23,792 bases of DNA, taken from a virus. A program made the translations under genes and the position numbers. Location: the IMG/VR virus record IMGVR_UViG_3300024999_000398, positions 1 to 23,792 of that record; one strand, written 5' to 3'. The notes under the pieces were generated by a model. It was not told the DNA's origin and ran no database searches. It saw nothing but the letters and a program-made list of their open reading frames with translations. Shown one piece after another: positions 1 to 5,847 of this stretch (positions within the stretch are counted from its first letter, which is position 1; every line of letters starts with the position of its first letter).

Positions 1-2
1 AT

Positions 3-137
3 TGGGCATTCAAGGGTATAATTGAACAAATCAAATGTGAACACGAATTTAGAGAAACAACATTTTATGATGAAAAAGGATTATCATGTAAAAAATGTCT
101 CTATACAATTATCAAACCAAAAAATAAAAAACAATAA
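3..137 (+). CDS. C-terminal end of a small putative zinc-binding protein (partial)
   Basis: An open frame enters from the left edge and ends at TAA (135-137), giving 44 visible codons. The visible part holds C..H (CEH) and then CKKC, a spacing that could bind one zinc ion, followed by a Lys/Asn-rich tail. The start lies outside the window. I do not recognise the family. The frame is short, so the evidence is the open frame to the edge plus the paired cysteines. Confidence 0.5.
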   Translation, partial: WAFKGIIEQIKCEHEFRETTFYDEKGLSCKKCLYTIIKPKNKKQ

Positions 138-244
138 AATGAAATTTTTATTGCTATTTTATAACTTTTAAGATTAAATAAATTATGAAAAATATATTAA
201 ATAAAATTGGAATGTTTTTGACCAAAAAACTTCATTTATTGTTA

Positions 245-276
245 GTTATCACACATTTTAAAAAAGACAGTAGATA
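245..276 (+). repeat. Direct repeat copy 1, GTTATCACACATTTTAAAA + ACAGTAGA
   Basis: It begins GTTATCACACATTTTAAAA and continues into GACAGTAGATAT. A second copy at 410-440 has the same first 19 bases and then GAACAGTAGAATAT. The two copies bracket the structured element at 282-353. An inverted copy lies at 1879-1897 and a bare 10-mer core at 981-990. Confidence 0.8.
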
Positions 277-281
277 TAATA

Positions 282-353
282 AAAAGGGGGATCACCGTAT
301 GGTCAGTGGATTGGATAAATCCTCACCATTTCCCCGGAATATTTCCCCCTTTT
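282..353 (+). ncRNA. Candidate structured RNA / riboswitch-like element
   Basis: This 72-nt stretch folds into nested helices. The outer stem is a perfect 10 bp (282-291 AAAAGGGGGA with 344-353 TCCCCCTTTT). Inside are CCG/CGG (295-297 with 335-337), ATGGT/ACCAT (299-303 with 325-329) and GGATT/AATCC (308-312 with 318-322, loop GGATA). It is much richer in G and C than its surroundings and lies between the direct repeats at 245 and 410. An open frame crosses it, but the translation looks non-coding. It matches no RNA family I can name. It could be a leader element for the gene at 473, a packaging or origin hairpin, or a small RNA ending in a U-rich tail. Confidence 0.45.
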
Positions 354-409
354 ACTTTACAAAGGTATGTAAAATTATATTAAAAACCAAATTATTTTTA
401 TATAAACAA

Positions 410-440
410 GTTATCACACATTTTAAAAGAACAGTAGAAT
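410..440 (+). repeat. Direct repeat copy 2, GTTATCACACATTTTAAAA + ACAGTAGA
   Basis: This is the second copy of the repeat at 245-276, with the first 19 bases identical. It lies just upstream of the likely start of the next gene at 473. Confidence 0.8.
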
Positions 441-472
441 ATTTTAAAAAAACATCAAATAAATTACGACTT

Positions 473-979
473 ATGTTTATTAAGACATTAAAGAAAGTTT
501 TAGAAAATCAATTACAAACATACTATCTTGAATTCAATTTTATGACTCTTGATCATCTTAATTATTATAAATTACCAATAATATGTTATCTTGTAGATGA
601 AGACGAATCTATTAATCTTTACAATAATATTTATGAACAATTAAAAATAAGTTTTCATCTTGACGGTGGTTGTAAAAGACAGAAAATAATGTCAAAAAAA
701 CATTTGAAACGGACAGAAGAGATAATAAGAAACACACAAGGGATTCAAGGGTACAAGACCTTAAAATTAGAACTTGAAAGAATGAAAATCATAAACAGTA
801 AAGTATATTATGAAATAGAGGACAAAAATGAGGACATAAAAGAATTTAGAATAAATATAGTTAAAACTGGTGGGATACCATTTCAAAATATTAAAGACCA
901 ATTTGTTATTAAAATTGACAAATCAATACTTGAGGACAATTATCTAGATCCTGATAAGGATTTAATCGGACAAAAATAA
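473..979 (+). CDS. Hypothetical protein, 168 aa
   Basis: I chose the ATG at 473 (MFIKTLKK). The frame is open back to an ATG at 185, but that extension would translate both direct repeats and the hairpin element at 282-353, and its composition is not protein-like. The body is charged and soluble: a stretch with YLVDEDESINLYNNIYEQL, a central Lys-rich helix, a predicted coiled segment (TLKLELERMKIINSKVYYEIEDKNEDIKE is about that region) and a C-terminal beta-like part with GGIPFQNIKDQFVIKID. I do not recognise the family. The next small frame follows in the same reading frame, 3 nt after the TAA. Confidence 0.5.
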   Translation: MFIKTLKKVLENQLQTYYLEFNFMTLDHLNYYKLPIICYLVDEDESINLYNNIYEQLKISFHLDGGCKRQKIMSKKHLKRTEEIIRNTQGIQGYKTLKLELERMKIINSKVYYEIEDKNEDIKEFRINIVKTGGIPFQNIKDQFVIKIDKSILEDNYLDPDKDLIGQK

Positions 980-982
980 AGT

Positions 983-1108
983 GTGATAACAATTCTTTAT
1001 TTTGGGACAGTTATATTATTGACACTTTCACTTACAATAGTATTTTTGGTTTGGTATTTAAATAAAAAATTAATAGATAAAGATTTTAGTATTATACAAA
1101 TTAAATAA
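983..1108 (+). CDS. Possible small membrane peptide, 41 aa, GTG start
   Basis: It starts at a GTG 3 nt after the preceding stop and in the same frame. About 20 hydrophobic residues (ILYFGTVILLTLSLTIVFLVW) form one likely transmembrane helix, followed by a short charged cytoplasmic tail (YLNKKLIDKDF). The GTG lies inside a copy of the 10-mer GTGTGATAAC, so the start is uncertain. It may be a real small membrane protein translationally coupled to the gene before it, or chance. Confidence 0.3.
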   Translation: MITILYFGTVILLTLSLTIVFLVWYLNKKLIDKDFSIIQIK

Positions 1109-1110
1109 AT

Positions 1111-1140
1111 TTGATTTTAGAATATAAAGTTATATCTTTG
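1111..1140 (+). promoter_or_regulatory. Bacteroidota-type promoter, plus strand
   Basis: TTG (1111-1113), 19 nt, then TATCTTTG (1133-1140). The ATG of the next gene begins 4 nt later at 1145, so the transcript would be leaderless or nearly so. Confidence 0.7.
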
Positions 1141-1144
1141 TGGT

Positions 1145-1342
1145 ATGACTTACAAACCACCAAATTATTTTGAACTTTGGAAGAAATCATTTGAAAAAGA
1201 TACTGGAGGACTAATACCAGAAGAAAAAATGAATGAGTATATTCATTATTTTAATTCCAGAGTAAATGAACACATTTTGACTACACTTGAGACAATTGGT
1301 AAAGAACTCAAAGAAATAAATAAAACCTTAAAATCTAGGTGA
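1145..1342 (+). CDS. Hypothetical small protein, 65 aa
   Basis: The protein is charged and mostly helical (MTYKPPNYFELWKKSF...). Its C-terminal third (RVNEHILTTLETIGKELKEINKTLKS) has a heptad-like pattern and could form a short coiled coil. The start is supported by a host-type promoter ending 4 nt upstream, which suggests a leaderless message. Its 3' end overlaps the end of a convergent 56-aa frame on the minus strand. I do not recognise the family. Confidence 0.6.
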   Translation: MTYKPPNYFELWKKSFEKDTGGLIPEEKMNEYIHYFNSRVNEHILTTLETIGKELKEINKTLKSR

Positions 1343-1498
1343 ATCTAATAGTATTCTAAAATCATAATTATCTGGTTTTTGATGTTCTACTGTTAATCTT
1401 AAAACTGGTACAAAAAACAGATAATAAGTTATGATTTTCTTTCCAGGTACAGAGTTAGGATAAGTTACATATTTTATTTTCTTTTTTAAAATAATCAT
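1328..1498 (-). CDS. Hypothetical small protein, 56 aa
   Basis: The frame begins at an ATG (1498-1496) and reads MIILKKKIKYVTYPNSV..., ending DFRILLDSPRF. The pattern of alternating hydrophobic and charged residues (KKIITYYLFFVPVLRLTVEHQ) looks like beta strands. An ATATTTAT box lies about 63 nt upstream (1561-1570), as for other minus-strand genes here. It overlaps the end of the plus-strand gene at 1145 by 15 nt. The family is unknown and the shortness limits confidence. Confidence 0.45.
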   Translation of the reverse strand: MIILKKKIKYVTYPNSVPGKKIITYYLFFVPVLRLTVEHQKPDNYDFRILLDSPRF

Positions 1499-1560
1499 AA
1501 AAAATCTTAATAAGTTTTATTAATTTTGGTGAATATGATATTGAATGTATTTTCATATAC

Positions 1561-1570
1561 TTATAAATAT
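1561..1570 (-). promoter_or_regulatory. ATATTTAT late-type box
   Basis: The minus strand reads ATATTTATAA, the box found before other minus-strand genes. Read on the plus strand it is TTATAAATAT, close to the T4 late promoter core TATAAATA, so it could instead serve the plus-strand gene at 1585. Confidence 0.4.
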
Positions 1571-1585
1571 CCCGACTGACAAAAA
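1571..1585 (+). repeat. Direct repeat CCCGAYTGACAAAAA, copy 1
   Basis: CCCGACTGACAAAAA lies immediately before the ATG at 1585. A second copy with one change (CCCGATTGACAAAAA) lies at 1861-1875, just after the end of the same gene, so the gene sits between the repeats. Confidence 0.6.
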
Positions 1586-1854
1586 TGAATCAACTTGACA
1601 TTTATTACAAATTTCTGGAAAGTATAAGGAATAAATTCAGAAATAATATTAAACCAGTTAACCCCGACTATTCGTCTGAATCTGAACTACTAAAAAAATC
1701 AACTATATTTAATCCAATAACAAAACTACATAAACAAAAACCAACACAGTTATTTGCGATTATTGCGATTATTATTGCGATTATTGTTAACAGATATGAA
1801 ATATACAAATTTTTCATTGAACTAAAAGAATTGATATTGAATTTCTGTAAATAA
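1585..1854 (+). CDS. Small membrane protein, 89 aa
   Basis: The N-terminal 55 residues are polar. They are followed by one clear transmembrane helix (QLFAIIAIIIAIIVNRY) at about residues 53-70 and a short amphipathic C-terminus (FFIELKELILNFC). This suggests a single-pass inner-membrane protein. The coding DNA for the helix contains a tandem run of ATTGCGATT units. The gene is flanked by CCCGAYTGACAAAAA repeats on both sides and stands alone. The function is unknown; phage superinfection-exclusion or lysis-related proteins are possible but nothing here shows that. Confidence 0.55.
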   Translation: MNQLDIYYKFLESIRNKFRNNIKPVNPDYSSESELLKKSTIFNPITKLHKQKPTQLFAIIAIIIAIIVNRYEIYKFFIELKELILNFCK

Positions 1855-1860
1855 TATCAT

Positions 1861-1875
1861 CCCGATTGACAAAAA
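1861..1875 (+). repeat. Direct repeat CCCGAYTGACAAAAA, copy 2
   Basis: CCCGATTGACAAAAA lies just after the membrane-protein gene and matches copy 1 at 1571-1585 with one transition. Confidence 0.6.
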
Positions 1876-1878
1876 AGA

Positions 1879-1897
1879 TTTTAAAACGTGTGATAAC
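1879..1897 (-). repeat. Inverted copy of the GTTATCACAC repeat
   Basis: On the minus strand this reads GTTATCACACGTTTTAAAA, one base different from the first 19 bases of the repeats at 245 and 410. It directly precedes the inverted-repeat arm at 1899. Confidence 0.7.
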
Positions 1898-1898
1898 A

Positions 1899-1920
1899 AA
1901 GGGTTTATGAAATTGGGGTT
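1899..1920 (+). repeat. Left arm of a 22-nt inverted repeat around the tRNA
   Basis: The arm (core GGGTTTATGAAATTGGGG) is the reverse complement of 2123-2144 except for one base. The two arms enclose the promoter and the tRNA-like gene at 1966-2077. The last two bases are the start of the TTGAC promoter box. Confidence 0.8.
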
Positions 1921-1949
1921 GACAATTTCATTTTAAACAGTTATCTTTG
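1919..1949 (+). promoter_or_regulatory. Bacteroidota-type promoter for the tRNA
   Basis: TTGAC begins at 1919. Twenty nt after TTG comes TATCTTTG (1942-1949). Transcription should begin about 10 nt before the tRNA acceptor stem at 1966. Confidence 0.75.
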
Positions 1950-1965
1950 TGAAATAAAAAAATAT

Positions 1966-2077
1966 TTTCCTGTAGTTTAACCGGATAAAACACCTCTTTG
2001 TTTAATTTTAATAATATCCTTTTTAAAAGATACTACGAGACTGAGAGGAAGATGTCGGTTCAAATCCGTCCAGGAAA
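1966..2077 (+). tRNA. tRNA with a 39-nt insertion in the anticodon loop; isotype undetermined
   Basis: All standard arms are present. The acceptor is TTTCCTG/CAGGAAA (1966-1972 with 2071-2077, 7 bp). The D stem is GTTT/AAAC (1975-1978 with 1988-1991) with loop AACCGGATA. The anticodon stem is CCTCT/AGAGG (1993-1997 with 2044-2048). The T arm is GTCGG-TTCAAAT-CCGTC with one T-T mismatch. The anticodon loop spans 1998-2043, 46 nt instead of 7, so about 39 nt are extra. The extra segment holds a weak hairpin (TATC..GATA, 2016-2033). It is far too short for a group I intron. CCA is not encoded. I cannot place the splice or junction points, so the anticodon cannot be read. It may be a decayed gene, or its insert may be removed by an unknown route. 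Confidence 0.7.
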
Positions 2078-2122
2078 ATATTTTTTTACATTATGTTTTC
2101 ATTAATATCATTTGAATTTTTA

Positions 2123-2144
2123 AACCCCAACTTCATAAACCCTT
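2123..2144 (-). repeat. Right arm of the 22-nt inverted repeat around the tRNA
   Basis: This is the reverse complement of 1899-1920 with one difference (minus strand reads GAAGTTGGGG where the left arm reads GAAATTGGGG). It lies downstream of a minus-strand promoter at 2172-2202. Confidence 0.8.
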
Positions 2145-2171
2145 AAAACGTTATTTTTTTAATATATAATA

Positions 2172-2202
2172 CAAAGATAAACATAATATTTTAAAAAGTC
2201 AA
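2172..2202 (-). promoter_or_regulatory. Bacteroidota-type promoter, minus strand, no obvious gene
   Basis: On the minus strand TTGAC (TTG 2202-2200), 20 nt, then TATCTTTG (2179-2172). It points at the tRNA from the opposite side, so its transcript would run antisense through the right arm and the tRNA. Only a 16-codon frame lies close downstream. It could make an antisense RNA. Confidence 0.6.
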
Positions 2203-2208
2203 TAGCAT

Positions 2209-2592
2209 TCACTTTGAAAAATAATATCCATCAACGATATTAAAAGTATTTTCTATTCTTTCTTTTGATATTCCAGATAATATCCTTGGGCCCATAAATG
2301 AATTAATCAAAACATAAGTATTATCTTCATCTTTTATCATTAAAAAAGAATGATTAATATTTAATAAAGGATGATTTATTATAACAATTCCCCCATATTG
2401 AAATAACTTATTTAGGTTATTCCCATTTTTAAGATTTAATTTTTTTAAATATTCTTCTTTATTTTTATCAACATTGATTAATAATGGAACTTCTATTTGT
2501 TTATAAACACAACAATTAATTAATGCAACATTAAAACTATTATCATTTTCATATTGTCCTGTAAAAGGATAAAATAAATATTTACTAGTCAT
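2209..2592 (-). CDS. Hypothetical protein, 127 aa
   Basis: The protein reads MTSKYLFYPFTGQYENDNSF..., mixed alpha/beta, with alternating strands (YGGIVIINHPLLNINHSFLMIKDEDNTYVLINSF) in its middle. No signal peptide or membrane helix is visible. An ATATTTAT box ends 8 nt before the ATG, matching the late-gene pattern of its minus-strand neighbours. It is the last gene of the block that starts at 4063 or earlier, with its own box. The family is not recognised. Its place after a virion protein suggests a late function, by inference only. Confidence 0.6.
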   Translation of the reverse strand: MTSKYLFYPFTGQYENDNSFNVALINCCVYKQIEVPLLINVDKNKEEYLKKLNLKNGNNLNKLFQYGGIVIINHPLLNINHSFLMIKDEDNTYVLINSFMGPRILSGISKERIENTFNIVDGYYFSK

Positions 2593-2599
2593 ATTATTT

Positions 2600-2608
2600 A
2601 TAAATATC
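2600..2608 (-). promoter_or_regulatory. ATATTTAT late-type box before 2592
   Basis: The minus strand reads GATATTTATAAATA, 8 nt before the ATG at 2592. It also contains TATAAATA, the T4 late promoter core, on the coding strand. Confidence 0.5.
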
Positions 2609-2626
2609 TATTTTTTGATAAAAAAC

Positions 2627-4063
2627 TTAATTTAAATTTTCAACAACAAAAAAATTTAAATTCTCATTAATCGTTACTTCAGTATTATTACTTTTTAATT
2701 TTAATTGAATAAAATATTCATGTTCCAATAAAAACGATGTGTCAATGGTTAAATAATTATTATTGAATGTTCTATGAACATCGGTCCATGAAATTATATC
2801 AATTTGTTCCCGGCCCTGTTTTATATACAAACGGTATTGTAAACCGCCAATTACAACCTCATCTTCTGGATTAAATTCTTTTTTGGCAATAACAAATAAT
2901 TTTTTAATATCACCCCTAAGAATTCGTTCTCCACGAAGAATTCCATAGAAAGAAAAACCAAATTTATCTGGTTCTTCACTATTATTTCCAAAATTATAAT
3001 ATTCTTTATTATCTTTTAAAATAAAATTCATTTCTATGGCTGGAAGGGAAATTTTGTCAATTGTAATTCCACTCCATACATCTAGCCATTGAGTTAATGT
3101 ATAATTATTCATTGTATTGGCAGAATTGGGTACTAATACATCAACATAATAAACTCCTTTAGTTAATTGATTAACATTTGTGCCAGTTATTGCACTGAAA
3201 ATATTATCATCGTAATCTCTTATAGTTACTTGTGAAGGAATTGAATCTAAATTAGTGGGGTCTTTTCCTTTATTTGTATATAAAAATAATCTATTAGTTT
3301 TATCAATAAAAAACCTGTTTCTATTATCATTTATTGTATCTCCACTCCATATTGTTTCCAAATAAGGTTCATAAATTGTATTTGTATGACGGCTAAAAAA
3401 ACCAATTGTATTAATTGTAGTTGAGGTGAGAGTTTCAAAATTTCCTGACAAGGATAGTCCCAGGCCATTATTTGCTGTCCCCCCGCTTATCCATTTTTCA
3501 ACAATTTCTGTACAATCAATTTCCAAATTTTCATTTCCTAATGAAAAGTGTTGTGAACCAATTAAATCTGTAGGTGTATTTCCAGAATAAATTCCAGATT
3601 GTAACCATTTAGTTGTTTTATTTCTATCAAACCAATTAGGTGAATCTTCTGTTATTTTTTGCGTAAGTCCAAAATCTGCATTTTTATTTGCAAAATCATA
3701 TTCCCAGCCAATCCCAGAATTCCACGTTTCTCCTGTTGGAACTTGCCATAAAATTAATGGTATGTCATTTGCTCTTGTTCTACCTTTTACTAATTCGTTT
3801 CCTAATAATCTTTCATCAAATGAAGAACTATTCGTCATCTTTATTTTATGAGAAATAACATTTCCACTCATTATTTCTTTATCAGAATACTTTTTTCTTA
3901 TTTTTGACGTATCAAATCTAAATATAAATCTGGTATATTTAGTTGATGCTGTAACTGACCCCCCACCATAATATAGTTCATAAACTGGATTCAAACTAAT
4001 ATTAGTTAGTTTATTTCTTTGAATTGCTGTTGAAGCACTAAAAAATGTTTTATAAATTCCCAT
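2627..4063 (-). CDS. Structural protein with DNRLRE-like region, 478 aa, probably tail or baseplate-associated
   Basis: The sequence is beta-rich with few Cys, typical of virion proteins. Residues about 42-56 (YTRFIFRFDTSKI) and 180-241 (DCTEIVEKWISGGTANNGLGLSLSG ... FFSRHTNTIYEPYLE is that region) resemble the DNRLRE beta-sandwich domain, known from surface and adhesin-like proteins: W..G..NNGL.L.., then a Ser/Arg strand and PYLE near its end. The C-terminal half (about 250-478) is made of beta strands ending in a domain with FLLEHEYFIQLKLKSNNTEVTI. It starts MGIYKTFFSASTAIQ, 17 nt after an ATATTTAT box, and lies in the minus-strand late block. A role in the tail or baseplate, perhaps host binding, is inferred. 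Confidence 0.65.
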   Translation of the reverse strand: MGIYKTFFSASTAIQRNKLTNISLNPVYELYYGGGSVTASTKYTRFIFRFDTSKIRKKYSDKEIMSGNVISHKIKMTNSSSFDERLLGNELVKGRTRANDIPLILWQVPTGETWNSGIGWEYDFANKNADFGLTQKITEDSPNWFDRNKTTKWLQSGIYSGNTPTDLIGSQHFSLGNENLEIDCTEIVEKWISGGTANNGLGLSLSGNFETLTSTTINTIGFFSRHTNTIYEPYLETIWSGDTINDNRNRFFIDKTNRLFLYTNKGKDPTNLDSIPSQVTIRDYDDNIFSAITGTNVNQLTKGVYYVDVLVPNSANTMNNYTLTQWLDVWSGITIDKISLPAIEMNFILKDNKEYYNFGNNSEEPDKFGFSFYGILRGERILRGDIKKLFVIAKKEFNPEDEVVIGGLQYRLYIKQGREQIDIISWTDVHRTFNNNYLTIDTSFLLEHEYFIQLKLKSNNTEVTINENLNFFVVENLN

Positions 4064-4080
4064 TGATTATATTTTTATTA

Positions 4081-4089
4081 ATAAATATC
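4081..4089 (-). promoter_or_regulatory. ATATTTAT late-type box before 4063
   Basis: The minus strand reads GATATTTATTAATAA, 17 nt before the ATG of the DNRLRE-like protein and directly after the stop of the upstream gene. Confidence 0.5.
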
Positions 4090-4649
4090 TAAAAATTAAA
4101 TAAAGGTATGCCTAATTTATTGCTAAACTCTTCTATTTTGAATAATCTACTATTAATATCATTAACTATTTCATTTAATTTTTGTTCTGGTATTTTTTCT
4201 CCCCCCTTTAAAATAATTTCATGTGTTTTTGAAAATTCTTTTTCTTTCATTTTACCTCCCTCTAAAAATACTCGATATAATAAATCATCCATATTTTTTG
4301 GTTTAATAATATAAAATCTATTTTTTATCAAAAATATATAAAAAATGTTATCACGAATTTTATAAGAATAATACATAAATTCTGATATTATATTAAACTG
4401 GGGAAAAGTATAAATGGTATCACCAACATATGAATCAATATTTTTATTATATGATTCCAGTCTCATTTCAATTCTATCTTTTATGGTTTGATGAGGATTA
4501 ATATCTGGACTATGTATAATTTTGTATTCTTTTAAAAAAGGAATTCTCTCTTTAAAATAATCAACTGTTAAATATTTTGGATTAATATTTTCATCAATAA
4601 TATTTTCAATTAATCTTTTAAACTGGGATTCTGTTATTAATATATTCAT
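4089..4649 (-). CDS. ITESQ-tagged hypothetical protein, 186 aa
   Basis: Residues 1-20 read MNILITESQFKRLIENIIDE, the same tag found on three other proteins here (starts at 5464, 12218 and off the right edge). The tag should form an amphipathic helix and ends in a hydrophobic-x-Glu site (IDE), like the sites cut by T4-type prohead proteases. The body is unlike the other tagged proteins: mixed alpha/beta with FYIFLIKNRFYIIKPKNMDDLLYRVFLEGGKMKE in the centre and a Lys/Glu-rich helical C-terminus. It starts 1 nt after the stop of the 4651 gene, so it is in an operon with 4651 and 4907. Its body belongs to no family I know. Packaging into the head is a hypothesis. Confidence 0.65.
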   Translation of the reverse strand: MNILITESQFKRLIENIIDENINPKYLTVDYFKERIPFLKEYKIIHSPDINPHQTIKDRIEMRLESYNKNIDSYVGDTIYTFPQFNIISEFMYYSYKIRDNIFYIFLIKNRFYIIKPKNMDDLLYRVFLEGGKMKEKEFSKTHEIILKGGEKIPEQKLNEIVNDINSRLFKIEEFSNKLGIPLFNF

Positions 4650-4650
4650 A

Positions 4651-4929
4651 TTATTTTATTATCTTCTTATTTAATAATTCATTAAAAACGATTAAACTTA
4701 AATCATTAACTGTTTTTATTTCTTCTGCCACATCGTCCCATATATGAATATTTAATATTTTTTCAATTTGATAATATAATTCATAAATATTAAGAAAATC
4801 ACCTTTTATTATATTCTTTATATTTAATTCTTTAAATAAAATATCTTTTAAAACTATATAACATTCATTATAAGTTAATTTATGATTATTTTTAAGTTTT
4901 AATAATTTATTTTTGTATTGCTTTTTCAT
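4651..4929 (-). CDS. Hypothetical protein, 92 aa
   Basis: I chose the ATG at 4929 (MKKQYKNKLLKLKNNHK), which overlaps the end of the upstream gene by 23 nt. A start 12 codons earlier would overlap it more. The protein is helical: a basic N-terminus, then YNECYIVLKDILFKELN and a helix with IWDDVAEEIKTVNDLSLIVFNELL. The pattern DDVAEEIKTVNDLSLIV resembles the phosphopantetheine-helix region of acyl-carrier-like folds, but I see no conserved Ser in the expected DSL motif, so I treat that as chance. It is the middle gene of a three-gene operon with tagged proteins on both sides. Confidence 0.5.
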   Translation of the reverse strand: MKKQYKNKLLKLKNNHKLTYNECYIVLKDILFKELNIKNIIKGDFLNIYELYYQIEKILNIHIWDDVAEEIKTVNDLSLIVFNELLNKKIIK

Positions 4930-5464
4930 AATCTTCCTTTTTAATAACAAAACCAATATTGCCAACTAATCTATCTTTTTCACTAAATAATAGAAAATCT
5001 TTACCAAATTTATCTATAAATCTTTTATATGCAACTATTCTACTATCCGAATCTGCCGTAAAATATATAACTCTTACATCATATTTATTAATGTATTCAT
5101 TTAAATAATGAAAAACTGTTCTTAAAATAGTTAATGATTCTTTATTCTGTGTTAATGGTTTTACATCTATTTTATTATTTTCATAAGTTCCAAATCTTAT
5201 AAAATATACTGGTTTATTTTCATTATATTGTTGTATTGTTTTTATTGTTGTTTCCCCCACTTTACTATCAAAATTATCAACATATGCTTCAATAGCATAA
5301 TTATTTCCAGATATTGTTGAAAATTTAATAATTAATTGTTTTTCATCACTTTTTTCTATATTAACATTTTTCAATTTTGCTGGTTCATTAATATCATCAT
5401 AAACTTCATTTATAATATTTTCAATAACTCGTTTTAATTGACTTTCTGTGATTACTATTTTCAT
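4907..5464 (-). CDS. ITESQ-tagged protein, 185 aa, possible acetyltransferase-like body
   Basis: The start is the ATG at 5464 because it gives the tag MKIVITESQLKRVIENIINE and sits 8 nt after an ATATTTAT box. The longer open frame runs through intergenic promoters. After the tag, the body is alpha/beta: a strand-rich part (QLIIKFSTISGNNYAIEAYV), then FIRFGTYENN, and a helix-strand unit YDVRVIYFTADSDSRIVAYKRFIDKFGKDF. That last unit looks like the late part of a GNAT-type fold, where a residue string before an aromatic R/Y..F helix is common, but the signature is weak. It leads an operon with 4651 and 4089. Confidence 0.65.
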   Translation of the reverse strand: MKIVITESQLKRVIENIINEVYDDINEPAKLKNVNIEKSDEKQLIIKFSTISGNNYAIEAYVDNFDSKVGETTIKTIQQYNENKPVYFIRFGTYENNKIDVKPLTQNKESLTILRTVFHYLNEYINKYDVRVIYFTADSDSRIVAYKRFIDKFGKDFLLFSEKDRLVGNIGFVIKKEDYEKAIQK

Positions 5465-5472
5465 ATTTTTAT

Positions 5473-5480
5473 ATAAATAT
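5473..5480 (-). promoter_or_regulatory. ATATTTAT late-type box before 5464
   Basis: The minus strand reads AAATATTTATATAA, 8 nt before the ATG of the tagged protein. It forms a divergent control region with the plus-strand promoter at 5510. Confidence 0.5.
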
Positions 5481-5509
5481 TTACTTATATTAAAAAAATT
5501 GATAAAATA

Positions 5510-5541
5510 TTTGTTTATTTCAATTATTTTACTTACCTTTG
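5510..5541 (+). promoter_or_regulatory. Bacteroidota-type promoter for 5566
   Basis: TTTG (5510-5513), exactly 20 nt, then TACCTTTG (5534-5541) inside the wider shared string TTTTACTTACCTTTGTATT. It drives the 5566-6733 gene group. Confidence 0.8.
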
Positions 5542-5565
5542 TATTATTAATAAATAAAAAATAGC

Positions 5566-5847
5566 ATGATAGGAAAAAAATTAAGTCCGATTTTATCTGA
5601 AATAGAGGACACTCTTTGGGAATTTGAACTAAATTCAAGAATAAAACCAGAATATACAATAGATGGATTTAGAGCAGGAATTAAAATATTTATGTCCGTT
5701 TTAATGGATAAAATCTGGGAATTGCAATCCGATGAAAAAATGGATATTCAAGATAGAATAAACATGGTTGAAAAGGTTGGTCAAGATGTCAGAAAATTAG
5801 TTAAAACTTATACGGATATAGATACTCACGATTTATACAAAAAATGA
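5566..5847 (+). CDS. Hypothetical helical protein, 93 aa
   Basis: The protein is all-helical with regularly spaced charged and hydrophobic residues (IDGFRAGIKIFMSVLMDKIWELQ, then MVEKVGQDVRKLVKTYTDIDTHDLY). It begins 25 nt after the -7 box, at an ATG in an A-rich context. Its stop overlaps the start of the HAD gene (ATGA), so the two are translationally coupled. The sequence looks conserved rather than random, but I know no function. Confidence 0.65.
   Translation: MIGKKLSPILSEIEDTLWEFELNSRIKPEYTIDGFRAGIKIFMSVLMDKIWELQSDEKMDIQDRINMVEKVGQDVRKLVKTYTDIDTHDLYKK

Noticed and set aside
245-440. CRISPR array made of the GTTATCACAC repeats.
   Set aside because: Only two direct copies with one long spacer, others inverted and far apart; no cas gene.
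185-472. N-terminal extension of the 473 gene to the ATG at 185.
   Set aside because: It would translate two copies of a DNA repeat and the hairpin element, and the composition is not protein-like.
4346-4364. A further GTTATCAC-like copy inside the 4089 gene.
   Set aside because: Only eight bases match and the site is within a coding region, so it is probably chance.
4651-4929. Acyl carrier protein in the tagged operon.
   Set aside because: The helix with VAEEIKTVNDLSLIV is suggestive, but the phosphopantetheine Ser in a DSL motif is absent.
5465-5659. N-terminal extension of the 4907 protein.
   Set aside because: It crosses the ATATTTAT box and the plus-strand promoter, and the ATG at 5464 restores the shared tag.
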